From contig JARWIR010000031.1 of the NCBI GenBank assembly GCA_029959085.1, forward strand, positions 2,170,001-2,234,000: a stretch of 64,000 bases of DNA. The letters are read 5' to 3'. The notes below the pieces were generated by a model. That model saw nothing but the letters and a program-made list of their open reading frames with translations. It was not told where the DNA came from and did not search any database. The translations under genes and the position numbers were made by a program. Source of the DNA: Nemophila menziesii. Its lineage: Eukaryota; Streptophyta; Magnoliopsida; Boraginales; Hydrophyllaceae. This document shows positions 1 through 10,907 of the stretch, piece by piece (position 1 is the stretch's first letter; each line of letters begins with the position of its first letter).

Positions 1-1669
1 TACGCTAGTAAAGTCTATACAAGTGCTCAAATTAATTATACCATGACAGAGAAAGAGTTACTAGCTGTAGTGTATGCATTCGACAAGTTTCGTTCCAATC
101 TCCTTGGAGCGAAAATTGTCGTGTACACCGATCATTCCGCTATCAAATACCTTATGGAGAAGAAAGATGCAAAGCCACGTTTGATTAGATAGGTCTTGTT
201 GTTACAAGATTTTAACTTGGAGGTTCGAGATAGAAAAGGTTGCGATAATCAGGTGGCTGATCATTTGTCACGTCTTGGAGGTTTCAAGTTCAATAGTGGA
301 CCCGAATTGGTTAAATAAGAGTTCCCTGATGAGAGTTTATTTTCGATATATGTAAATGGTACTCCTTGGTATGCAGACATTGCGAATCTTATTGTGAGTG
401 GTTCTTTTCCTCAAGGGTCCACTTCACAAGAGAGGAAGAGATTGAGTCATCGTACTAAGCAATTCTTTTGGGAGGATCCTTTCCTCTACAAAATATGTAG
501 TGATCAGATGGTGAGTAGACGCATACCCGAGAGTGTTATTAAGTCGGTAGTTGCTAGTTGTCATGATTCACCCAATGGGGGGCACTTCAAAGGTGATCGT
601 ACAAATGCAAAGGTACTTCAATCCGGTTTTTATTGGCCCACTATAGACAAAAATTGTCATGAATATGTTAAGAAGTGTCATAGGTGACAATTTACCAGAA
701 ACATATCTAAGAGAGATGAAATGCCACGTAACAACGTTCTTGAAGTTGAAATATTTGATGTTTGGGGTATTGATACCATGGGTCCCTTTGTGCCATCTCA
801 CGAAAATCTTTACATCTAATTAGTTGTTGATTACGTGTCCAAATGGGTAGAGGTTGTAGCTATACCAACCAATGATTCACGAGTAGTAATAAAATTCCTG
901 AAGTCACACATCTTAAATAGACACGGTACACATCGAGTTATTATTAGTGATGGAGGTTCTCATTTCGTTAACAGATACTTGAAGGTGGTCTTAGAGAAGT
1001 ACGGGGTGAGACATCGTGTATCTACTGTGTACCATCCGCAAGCAAATGGTCAAGTTGAGGTCTCTAATCGAGAGATCAAATCCATTCTAGAGACGACAGT
1101 TTGTGCAGCACACAAGGATTGGTCAACAAAGTTAGATGAAGCGTTGTGGGCATATCGTACTGCATTCAAAAGACCCGTTGGTGCATCTCCATATCGCATA
1201 GTCTATGGTAAGGATTGTCACTTACCTCTTGAACTTGAACTAGGTGCATATTGGGCGATAGCGGAGATGAACATGGATTCTACTCTAGCCGATAAGAATC
1301 GTATGATGAAACTGAATGAACTTGATGAGTTTCGATTTCATGCCTGTGAGAATGCTAAGCTTTAAAGAAAACACAAATAGGTGGCATGATAATCGTATTC
1401 GTGAAAAGTAGTTTAAAGTTGGACAATTGGTCCTTAAGTATAACTCCAAGTTCAGTAACTATTCGGGTAATTTGAGATCAAAATGGTCTGGTCCTTTTGT
1501 GGTGACCAAGGTAACGCCTTATGGAGCGATAGAAATCGAAAACCCAGATGAACAACACACCTTTATGGTGAATGGACATCGGTTAAAGATTTATCATATA
1601 TGCAAGGATACTAATTGCATGGTTGATCCACATCCTGGAAAGTTCATGTACCTCCTTGAAGCCGAATAG
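1..1669 (+). pseudogene. pol: Broken Ty3/gypsy pol: RNase H and integrase
   Basis: Frame 1 opens inside RNase H (YASK, then [32 protein letters not shown]). It continues through the integrase zinc-binding region (CHDS...GGHFKGDRT...CHEYVKKC) and the catalytic core ([28 protein letters not shown]), to the C-terminal GPF segment (KWSGPFVVTKV). Stops lie at 190-192, 316-318, 685-687 and 817-819. A 2-nt loss near 1363 shifts the frame, with another stop near 1408; the last stretch ends at a stop at 1667-1669. The stop at 685 replaces the final zinc-ligand cysteine seen in element A. Established knowledge: in an intact copy these domains degrade the RNA template and insert the cDNA. Family assignment is firm and function is lost. 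Confidence 0.92.
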
Positions 1670-1674
1670 ATGCG

Positions 1675-1923
1675 AGAGGTAACCCGTCGAGCTTAACAAC
1701 GTTAAACAAAATCCATTTTGTTTGTATAATAGCTTATTTCATTCATGTCTTTTAATTTCGTAGTGTAAAATAGCTTAATTTATGTTTATTAGTGTATACT
1801 TTTAAAAATAAATGAGAAAGGTAAAGTGTTTTTTATGATTACAGGTACTTAATACTTGAGTTTGGGGTTAACAGGTGTGAGACGTAAGATATTGCGTGTT
1901 TTTGGTAAAAAATTAATCACTCG
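1675..1923 (+). other. Post-pol spacer of Ath1 with conserved GAGGTAAC and PPT-like motif
   Basis: Directly after the pol stop is GAGGTAACCCGTCGAGCTTA (1676-1695). A similar block follows the pol stop in A (45203-45211, minus), B (36844), D (53315) and, as GAGGTAGC, C (60638-60645, minus). CTTGAGTTTGGGGTT at 1855-1869 resembles the 3' polypurine tract and occurs at the same place in A (45031-45046). No gene is seen here. Confidence 0.6.
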
Positions 1924-2440
1924 CACCGGCTACCCGGACCCCTGACCGGTATGCCGGTCGACGAGGATCATCACAGCGCCAACTCACGGTTGGCTGACCA
2001 ATTACACGCAGCTTCAAACTGAGTCGCCGAAAAAGGGAGTTGCGCGACCGGATAGCCGGTCCCTCGACCGGTATGCCGGTCAAGAAAATTCGTCACAGCG
2101 CAACTCACTATTTGTGGAGCACTTACACGCAGCTTGAAATTACGTCGCCGAGAATTCGAAGGTTGCGACCGGCTAGCCAGTCCCCTGACCGGTATGCTGG
2201 TCAAGAAACTTTGTTACAGGCGACTCACTGCCACTTACACGTAGCTTCAAACTGCGTCTTTGAAAAAAAATTGTGTCGATAAATTCCCATTTGCGACCGG
2301 CTAGTCGGTCCCCTGATCGGTATGTCGGTTAACTCACTGGAATGGGACACGATACATGCAACTTTGTGTCCATGAGATGAACGAGAAATTGAAGATAAAT
2401 TGGGTTGGTATATAGGCCAATCCACTGGTATACTGGTGTG
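1924..2440 (+). repeat. Tandem array of G+C-rich palindromes (Ath1)
   Basis: Four units start near 1924, 2043, 2166 and 2294, a period of about 119-128 nt, with a weaker trace near 2420. Each unit carries two palindromic sites: ACCGGCTAGCCGGT or a variant, then about 8 nt later GACCGGTATGCCGGTC or a variant. The remainder of each unit is a repeated spacer containing CACAGCGCAACTCAC- and ACACGCAGCTT-like words. Short open frames across the tract are by-products of the G+C content. Arrays with the same plan but different palindromes occupy the same pol-to-ORF3 position in A, B, C and D. Confidence 0.85.
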
Positions 2441-2840
2441 GCCGCCGAATTCAAACCGTAGTGCCTATATTACCATATTTTTTTTCTCTTGGACATAGCC
2501 TCTCACGCAAGACACCATTATTGACGAACCAAAACTCATTAAGTACCTGCAAAACACCATTAAAATACCCAAATACCACAAATCCTTCCCTCCAATCCAT
2601 TCCTAGTGCACAAACAACATCAAATCCTTCCACGAAACACCAAAATTCTCCACTTTAATCCTTCATCTTTCTTCATTAAAGCTTCAATCCTACCCATTAA
2701 ACCTCTCCTGCTCCATTAGATAACCATTACCCATCTCATATACCACCTTCAACCATCTTTCTATATCCTCAAAACATCAAAGTTCAAAACTTTTCTCTAG
2801 TTTTTGAATTTTTGATGTTTTGAGTTTGGGGTTCATTGAG
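2441..2840 (+). other. Leader of Ath1 ORF3
   Basis: C/A-rich, gene-free stretch between the palindrome array and the ORF3 start. It ends in TTTTGAGTTTGGGGTT (2817-2833), a polypurine-tract-like motif just before the ATG at 2841. Element A has the same motif before its ORF3 (44037-44053, minus). Confidence 0.5.
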
Positions 2841-4198
2841 ATGACGAACAAGACTGATTCCTTGTGCTATAACTGAAGAAAAGGAAGTAATACTAACACT
2901 ATTGGGGCTACTCCAGCTAATTCCATTGAGATTTCGGATTCAAGTTCTAAGCCGATAAGTGGGGAACTTGAGAATACTATGAACAGGAAAGAGAACCCAA
3001 GTATTGTTGTTCTTGAAGAGCCTATCATGGATGAAGAAAAAAATAAACAAAAATATGAATAAAAAGAGGTAAGTGAACCGATTATCCCTCAACGTTGTGT
3101 AAGACTAAAATTAATGGCTATGAAACCTGAACCTAAGAAGCCATTCATACCTTGGAAAGAACAAGTTCCTGAGAGGTTTGCTAGTATTTTTTTGGTGTTG
3201 AGAAAGGATTTACGATGTACATAATGGATGGTGAATTTAAATATTACACGGTTGCATGTGACAAGTTTGGATGAAGAGAGTTGAGCGAAAAGAGTTGAAT
3301 TATATTCCGGCCTTGGTTCGAGAATTTTATGAAGAATTAGTCTTTGCGGATGGTAATGCTATTGAAGTCCGTAAGAATATTGTTCCTTTCTCAGTTGAGC
3401 ATATTCGTAAAGTATTTAAATTACCAAACATAAAAAGGTCCATGCCAATACCAAGAAGAGCTTAATAATTCGGCATACAAATGGGATTCGTTTTATCAAA
3501 GTGTTATGATTCATGGGATTCCGCCCATACCCAAGGGTGCTAGATAGGAAGGTCAATCTTTTAGTAGTAATTTATTGCCGCGTGCTTGAGCATGGTCCCG
3601 TTTCATTATTCCTACCTTATTTGGTAATAATCATGTATTCGAGGTAACACGTGAACAACTCATCTCCATTAAATGTATTATTGAGTAGAAGGAGATTGAT
3701 GTAGCTCGCGTCATATATAACTACATTATGGCTTATACAAAATCCCCCATTGATGCACGCAACCTCAAGTTCCCATGCACTATCACGAAAATTTGTATTG
3801 ACGCAAATGTGCCACTTCAGAACATTGAGGATGAACCAGTCGAAAAAGGTAACAATCTAAAATAGATTTCTATTGCGAATATTTATAATGAAGCCAAACA
3901 GAATGGGATTGAATTAGACATTCCATTTGGACAAGAAAACAAATTGAGACCTCCTAAACGCAGAGTTAGAGTTGCCAAAGATCATGAGGTTATTGAAAGG
4001 ATGGGAGATTTAGAGGAGAGACATGATGAGGTATTAAAAGTTGTAGGAAGCGTCACACGAGAGTTGGTCTTTATGAAAAATAGATTGGATAGGTTGGGTG
4101 ACTCACAACATGCCGTTTACAGGATGCTTAAGAAAATAAACCAACCTGGACGCAAGAATGAAAACCGGCCTAGTGCTGGTAAAGATACGTTTTCCTAA
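2841..4198 (+). pseudogene. Broken ORF3 of Ath1 (putative plant transposon protein family)
   Basis: The ATG at 2841 gives MTNKTDSLCYN and then a stop; element A's intact ORF3 begins MTNRTGDF. Homology then moves between frames. 3271-3465 encodes ALVREFYEEL and VPFSVEHIRKVFKLPN, matching A's core. 3944-4198 encodes the C-terminal segment with a coiled-coil pattern (DLEERHDEVLKVVGSVTREL), ending NRPSAGKDTFS. Established knowledge: plant Athila-group elements often carry an extra ORF after pol, and this core resembles the family annotated as putative plant transposon protein. Its biochemical role is unknown to me. The copy is destroyed by stops and frameshifts. Confidence 0.85.
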
Positions 4199-4237
4199 AC
4201 TTTTCTAATTTAGTAGTGTATATTATCGAGTCTTTTC

Positions 4238-4257
4238 GAGTCGTGGGGACACGACTC
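4238..4257 (+). other. Conserved hairpin after ORF3 (Ath1)
   Basis: GAGTCGTGGGGACACGACTC is an 8-bp perfect stem with a GGGA loop. The same hairpin lies after ORF3 in A (42629-42648, minus). A version with G.U pairs lies in C (58313-58332, minus). It is followed by a purine-rich GGGGTGGGG motif. Confidence 0.75.
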
Positions 4258-4951
4258 CTTTTTGAGTTAGGGGTGGGGTTCGTTGGCTCATCCCAATTTT
4301 TTGTATTATTTGTTTTACTGCTTTCAATAAAATTAATTTTAGGGTTGTGTTTGACTGTAGAGAATTTTAAATGTCCCTATTAAGCATACTTTCTATGAAT
4401 TTATGATAGAAAATAGTAGAACTTAGGAGTTAGTATAAAATGCACTTAGATTGCTTGCAAACATATGTAATTGATAGGAGAAATTAATGAACAATGCAAA
4501 AGAAGTAAACTTATACTTAAGAAAAATGTTTGGTTTGTAGAACGTGAGATCCGAAATAGTAGATAACCCACTTAGGTATGAACTAGAGGCAAGCTATGTA
4601 ACTAGAAAAATGATAGAGACAATTCTTTGTTAGCCATTTGATACTGTTTAGCTTTATATCGCTTAATTTAATATTATCCGTCTTAGTTCCATTACTAGCG
4701 TTTAAGCCTTTCTTTTGTCCCCACAATATAAGCTCATATCCCCCCCTACTTTATTAGGCATTTCCATATGACACGCACTTGAATCACAATCCTGAGACTT
4801 CTTGTCTTGATATTGAGTTTAGGGTGGTGGGTTTCATTATTGGGTGATCACATTGGGAGGGAATTTGTATATGTTTATATATATGCGTAATTGTTGATGA
4901 TGTATTATTTGTAAGACTTTGCCGGGGTTTTTGAAAAAAAAAAGAATAAAA

Positions 4952-4992
<41 letters not shown>
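4258..4992 (+). other. 3' region of Ath1, first part
   Basis: No gene. It holds TTTGAGTTAGGGGTGGGG (4261-4278) and TTGAGTTTAGGGTGGTGGG (4813-4830), both similar to the 3' polypurine tract and both with counterparts in A and C. It ends in an (AT)n run at 4954-4990, where the Helitron is inserted. Confidence 0.6.
4954..4990. repeat. (AT)n microsatellite
   Basis: About 37 nt of alternating A and T, immediately before the Helitron terminus. A second short AT run follows the other terminus (7904-7921). Confidence 0.9.
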
Positions 4993-4993
<1 letters not shown>

Positions 4994-7903
4994 TAGGTAT
5001 GAACCCGTGCCTGAAGGCACTTCAAAAATAAATTAATCATCAATTTTACTTATCTACTTTGAGCTAACTCTGAGAAGTTAAGATATAATAAAAATACACC
5101 AAGATTTTATGTTCAGTAGTATGTGTCACAAAGCCTTGATAATCAACAAAAAAATGTATCGCCTTGTCTAAAATTTTACTTGGGGTACAATTTGCAATAG
5201 ATTCAGAATAAGATAATTGTTTTGTAATTTCTTGTTATTTATTTATTCAAACTTTTTTGTTAAATTGAGAAATTATTTGTTTCTACCTATACAAAGTTCG
5301 AAACTCAAAACCTTGATTTTTTTTGTTTAAAAACAATTGAAGGTATAAAAGATAAATAGAAAATCAATAGATTAACCAATGAAAAATATACGTTCAAACA
5401 AATTATTTTTTTAGGTTCTCAGCAGCAGCGAAAGGCTTTCAATGTCATAAAATTAAAATTGTAATTCAGAAATCTATGAACTTATTTAAAAAAAAAATCC
5501 ATTCTGAATGCATCAAATAATCACAAATTGGCGATTGGGTTATACTTGAGCAAGGTTGATATGAAAAAGCTTTATCACAATATACACCATACATAAAATG
5601 AAAATAAGAATAACTAAGTGACTTAGTCATATTAACTAAAATTGTAGAACCATCATTCACATATTACAAAGAGCAAAGAAAGTAATATGACTCTAAAGAA
5701 TAAAGGAAGAGAAGAAAAAATCAGAAGCCACAAATTAATTGATGACCATGTTAAGAAAACAACAAACCAAAACCCAAATGAAAAAACAATGACTGTTTAT
5801 ACAAAGTCCACATTTAAATGATCCAAATAGAACAAACTCAATATTATAAGGAAAATCCTTTATGGGATTATGATTGATGCTTCTACTTTTGATTTAGCTT
5901 TTATTTCCCAAGTTATTGGATAGCGGTACCATATCATTACGGAACACATGTGTACGTGAGCTTGGAGCCCTGAATTAGCATCCTAGATTACATTGCAGAT
6001 TTTCTCTGTAGTCACTCTATTAAAATTGGCTGTATAAAAATATAATAAACAATTGTAAAAGTTTTAATAAATAATAAACAATTGTAAGAAGTTCATACCA
6101 AATACAATCCCCGCCAAATTCATGGGCTCCTACTACCAGTAAGTTTCCATACTTGGCCTGTATTATGTGTCATCGGTGTTTGACATGAGATAGTGTATCC
6201 TCGAGTAAGTAAAACATTTTATATTTGATTCACCTGTATGGGAAACAAACAAAAATCAAACAAAGATTAGGATTGAATTAAAAGCAATGAAATAAAACAC
6301 ATTAATTAACCAAATAACATTCAAACCTATTTGATTTAAGGTACACTTCCATTGAATTAATTTTTTATCCTTTTCTTTTTCAGAACCATTCGACAAATCT
6401 GAAAATAAACAATCTGTCAATAACACTAAGCTTGTGAAAATTTATAATTAGTCTAACACAAAACACTAAAATCTCAAAAAGAAACAATAAGAGCCATTTC
6501 TTTTTGTTTTTTGATCCTGCAAATCAATTCAAAAAATGCAGATTAAGACCAAATTATTCACTTCAAGAGTCAAGGTAAATCATGGGACTCACCTAGTACA
6601 GGAGAGCGGCTTGGTTGTTTGTTGTTCCTGCAATACAATTCAAAATATGCAGTATTAGCCAAAATTACTCACTATATTTTCTGGAAACTGCAAATTACTC
6701 ACTATATTTTCTGGAAACTGCAAATTACTCAAGTATTACTTTTTAGGGATGGATAACAATTGATACAAACATCACACTAATCCCTACCTCCATTCTTCAC
6801 CCATCAACTTCGCTACCAATTAAAAGTAATCAAAATCGACAATTTCTATTCATCAGAGTCAAAGTATCAGTTCAATACTTATCTGCAGCTCTAGTAGATT
6901 CAATAATTACCTCCATCTGCAGCAGCTAAAAGGAATATTGCACTGCTGGTCCTTATAATGAAGCTTTCTAAACTTAATTATATCCCAAACTTAATTAAGC
7001 GTACAGGACCTGGTGAACTATGACCACCAGTGTAAAATGCACACCAAACATTATGATCAAATTCGCGAGATTTGTCAGCAACCGTAAATTACACAATCTC
7101 TCTTCTTCGTATTGAACCTGTTGAAAGTCAAAATCGAAGACGAAGAAATAGACAATTGATGTTAATTACTCTGAAACAGATACCATCAGTCGAAGAAGTT
7201 TTAAAATAAATTAACAGATATGTAATTATATCATAAATCATGTATTATACTGCTACTTATTTCTTTGATGGCTTTAAGTAATTCCTTCATGTGACTCTAA
7301 TTGTACAAAAATTCCAATTGTATAAAAATAATATGAACAATTATACTTCAATCTAGTAATTCTGAAATACTGTAAAAATGATGAGAGTAGGTCCTTATTC
7401 TCAGCGCATCACTTGTCATACGGTAAAAAGGCTTCCAACATCATAATCTGGCCATTACAACACGACTTGTAATTATAATTAATTCATACAATTCTGAAAA
7501 ATTGTAAAAGTAATGAGATTAACCTTTGATGATGGTGGAGGATGTCGATGCGGCAGTTTGGGATGGTGGAGGAGCGGCTTGGTGGGAGGTGGGATCTTCG
7601 TCGTCGATGCGGTTTAGGATTGTGGAGGAGAGCGGCTTGGTGGGGTGAAGAAGTCGACGAAGTGGTGAAGGTTTTGTTTTAGGTTTTAAATTTTGCATTT
7701 TAAAAATAAATAATCCAAGGGCTGAAAAATGTAGAGGAGACATCAAGATATGTTAAACCATGGATTGAATTTAGATAATCTGGACCATTAATTATAATCG
7801 ATCTAAAGGGCGAAAATGATTAAAATTTGATCCAACGGCTAGAAAATGTGAAGAAAAACTGGAGACATTTCGGGCCGTTGGCCCTTCTCCAATATTATAT
7901 AGA
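4993..7903 (-). mobile_element. Non-autonomous Helitron
   Basis: Read on the minus strand, it starts with TC at 7903-7902 (TCTATATAATATTGG) and ends with CTAG at 4996-4993. Ten nucleotides before CTAG is a hairpin GTGCC-TGAA-GGCAC (5007-5020). It lies between A and T, as Helitrons do, and leaves no target duplication. Retroelement motifs shared with A are present on both sides, so this is an insertion. No Rep/helicase frame is visible. Short open frames, such as the minus one at 7519-7746, have no recognisable homology. A 30-bp unit is repeated about 2.3 times at 6661-6730. The G+C-rich stretch near 7540-7680 could be captured gene sequence, but I cannot identify it. Confidence 0.8.
6661..6730. 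repeat. 30-bp tandem repeat inside the Helitron
   Basis: The unit runs 6661-6690 and 6691-6720, with a partial third copy. It contains ACTCACTATATTTTCTGG. Confidence 0.85.
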
Positions 7904-8502
7904 TATATATATATATATATAAGAGACATGACCAGTCACATCAAAATGATGGTCATCTTTAGTGCTTATTGGGTAATTTTGGGGACACTACACTAGTGCG
8001 TCAAATGTGTTGAGTGAGAACAATATTCGAGTGTAAACTCAAGCTCTTGGACAGTTTGTTGATGGTAAGTGAGGCAAGAGCCAAAAGCTCACTTCAAATT
8101 TACCAAATTTACATTCCATACCGTCCCTAAGCCTACGATATAACCATAAAGTCCTCGTGATTTCTAGATATATAGTGGATTTATAATTAAGCTAATAGGG
8201 AGTATGCTAAGTGGAGCGTTCAAAGCGAAGGAGGATCGATGAACACCCTATATCCATCATCTTGAGATAAGTACAAGCATAACCTTCTAGCATTCTGAAG
8301 TTAATTTTGGATTAATTATTTATGATTGATTTTTTACATGACATGTGTATGTGTATATTAATTCCTAGGACATACTATATGTGATTTTTTTTCAAGTTAT
8401 GCTTTGGGGTTTATTCACTAGACTCTACATTTTTGCGTTTCACCTAAGGCCCTTGTTTTTATTTTATTTTGTCGGGACAACAAAGGTTTGACTTTGGGGT
8501 CT
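7904..8502 (+). other. 3' region of Ath1, second part, with conserved hairpin and PPT
   Basis: Continues the 3' region after the Helitron. A 28-nt potential hairpin at 8067-8094 (AAGTGAG ... CTCACTT, with GAGCCAAAAGCTC inside) recurs in A (41638-41665) and C (57286-57311). The polypurine tract lies at about 8487-8502 (TTGACTTTGGGGTCT), directly before the LTR. No gene. Confidence 0.7.
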
Positions 8503-10071
8503 TGATGTCTCCCATTTTGTTCTAATTATATTCCCTTAGCAGACATCATTTGAGGTGATAAATTGACTTATTTGATTGACTTTTAATCTTATTTAGTTAT
8601 ATTGCATTTTCTCCCCTTGGATTTGTAATATTTGCGTTTAGAGCTTCTGTGCGTTATTTTGTTTCTTTTTAGTGTAAATTTTTTAGGTCCATGGATTAGA
8701 TGGAGAACCAAGACAAGGAGTGGAAACGGGAATTGAAGTCTTAGATCGAGTGTAGAAGTCAAAGGAGAGAAAAGATGATCCGAAGAATTTATTAGAGGAA
8801 AGTGAAATCTGGAAGGCTGTTACAAATCACTGTTTTTGAGCCACTTATCCACTGATTCAGCCTTAGAGTCCTGAAATAAGGAATTTGCATCTTTGAGTCA
8901 GGATGATTTTGCAACATCAATGGAGTGATTTGGAGTCCGGACGCAAAAGTTACAGCTTTTTAGTAACATATGTATATCAGTTACGGGATTTCATTTAAGG
9001 ATTGGGCTTTTATTTCATTTAACCTATTTCCTGTTAAGAGGAGAGACCAATCCGTTTTTACCATCATATATAAGCCTTAGTCTTCATTTTTATAACACAA
9101 CTCATAATGCACAAATCAGAAACACAGAGAGAAGCCAGAAGTAAAATGATAGAAGAAACTGAAGTTGGAGAATCCTAATTCTTCCATCAACAGTCAAAAT
9201 TTAATCCTTTGATTAGGTTACCCATTTCATTTCTGTAATTGAATATGAATAATTTATATTTTATTTCAGTTTTTCATTACATTATGAGCTAAATACTTTA
9301 AGTGCTTGAGAATCGCAATAAAGGGAATGAACCCTAACTAATTTATTCCATGTTTCCGAATTTGAGATGTTATAATTTAAATTGAATTGTGTATTTAATA
9401 TTGGTTATTACTTTGTTTTCATTTATTATTTATTTTTGGTACAACTAGAAATAGGTATTTGTATTTGGGTTATTCACTTTAAGTGGAAAAAGTGATCATC
9501 CGACGGGGGGTTCGAATACGAAATTAGGTAATAACCATGTAATGTTCGTTATTGAACGACATGATTGACTAGTTACATAGCCAATGAGGTAAGAACTTCA
9601 TGTCCGAAGAGACATATTCGCACATATAGGGGTCTGTAGTACTTTAGGATAGCTCCTAGGTCCACCCGACAATGGCATAGGAGATATTAGAATCCGGCTA
9701 GTATTAAAATACCGATTCTACCCTTAAACGTTAATTGAATTTATTAGGTGGAACCCTTGCGAGACTCAAGTACTCCTTCTCACTCTTGCGTCTACTCATC
9801 TTTAATTTACTTGCGTCTCATTTACTTGCTTTAATTTAGTATTTTATTTACTCGCGTCTTAGTTAATAAACAAAACCCAACAAACATTTTATCATTTATT
9901 TTCTTGTCATATAACAATTATCCTCACTTATTGCATAACATCATAAGTCATATCCATCCACCCCTGAGATTAATTCTCGTTTATCGGATTATCACTTGGA
10001 CGACCCGTACACTATAGGTTTGCGTCCCTCCATTTTAGGGGTGTGATTTTACCACACACCAGGAGACACCA
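8503..10071 (+). repeat. 3' LTR of Ath1
   Basis: Begins TGATGTCTCCC after the polypurine tract and ends ACACCA at 10071. Its first 46 nt form an inverted repeat (TGATGTCT ... AGACATCA, 8503-8548). A TATA-like CATATATAAG lies at 9065-9074. A leader hairpin at 9653-9683 (CTCCTA ... TAGGAG, loop starting GTCCACCC) matches those in other LTRs of this window. Length is about 1.57 kb, like A's left LTR. Confidence 0.88.
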
Positions 10072-10907
10072 GATACCCAACTTAAATTAAATAAAAAATA
10101 ATCCCAAATTTGAATTACATTAAATAAATAAACTTATGGTTTGTCCCATATTGCGATTCTCAAGTATGTAACGTTTAGCTCATAATTAAATGCAAAGAAG
10201 AAATAAAACTAATGAAATACATAATTTTTAAATTGAATTAAAACTGAAAAGAATCTAAGGGTTGGAACGACTCAACTGATTGTGGAAGAAGAAAGACTTC
10301 TCAACCTTTTGTCTTTTACCTCAAGTGCTTCTGCCTTGCCTCTCTCTCAAAATAAGTTGTAAAATTAAGCGTACTTAATTAAGAGGTTTAAGATCCTTAT
10401 ATAGAGCTGAAGAACAAACCAGACCCACCTCTGAGCTTAACTAAGTAACTAGGGGCCCAAATGTGTTTAATTATTCCCGCATTATTGTACACCACTCACT
10501 TCTAAAATTTCTAACTCAGAGGCCCATCCTTTTCATATGAACCACTAAGTCAGATTCTGCACCATTTAGGCTCGGGAAGGGGTAGAAGTGACGACTTTCC
10601 AGTTTTCAATTCTCCTCCACCCTCACTAAAGCTATGTCTTTTGGTCCTTTAACACTTCATTTTAATATTGGAATTTAAACTTCACTTCTTCTCTTATTCT
10701 TGGTGCCTCCCAGTAACCATATACCTAAGAACTTCACACTAAACAACCAAATTAACGCACAAAAGTTCTAAAAGCAACAATAAGTATAAAACGAAGGAGG
10801 AAAGTGTATTATTACAAATAAGCCAATAAATATACTAACTTAGTCCAATTTCTACCTAAAATGATGTCTCCTAAAGCGATTTATCTATCACAAATGGGGA
10901 GACATCA
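10072..10907 (-). repeat. LTR fragment split by Ath1 insertion
   Basis: Read on the minus strand it starts TGATGTCTCCCC at 10907 with the 46-nt inverted repeat (10862-10907, 10-bp arms). It contains a TATA-like CTATATAAGG near 10395-10405 and an Athila-LTR-type segment with GAGCTAAA and CTTGAGAATCGCAATA near 10150-10190. It stops where Ath1's LTR ends. No polypurine tract adjoins its start (flank GTAAC), so it was a 5' LTR or a solo LTR, not a 3' LTR. The rest should lie left of Ath1, outside the window. Confidence 0.8.

Larger units (their letters stand above)
1..10071 (+). mobile_element. Ath1: Athila-like Ty3/gypsy retrotransposon, 3' portion
   Basis: Order on the plus strand: RNase H and integrase remnants, a palindrome array, an ORF3 remnant, a long 3' region, a polypurine tract and a 3' LTR (8503-10071). 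The 5' LTR, gag and RT lie left of the window. The pol residues resemble those of element A (39665-51968) closely, which places both in the same Athila-like group. A Helitron (4993-7903) interrupts the 3' region; motifs found in element A resume on its far side. The sequence right of 10071 is an LTR fragment in the opposite orientation, so Ath1 inserted into an older LTR. Several stops and at least one frameshift show that it is dead. Confidence 0.9.

Noticed and set aside
1924..2440. CRISPR-like array (regular palindromic repeats)
   Set aside because: The repeats lie inside a plant retrotransposon, units are 104-142 nt with related rather than unique spacers, and no cas genes exist. The tandem-unit explanation is better.
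7519..7746. 75-residue open frame in the Helitron
   Set aside because: Low-complexity, Pro/Ser/Thr-rich, with no recognisable domain or upstream signals. At most it is captured sequence.
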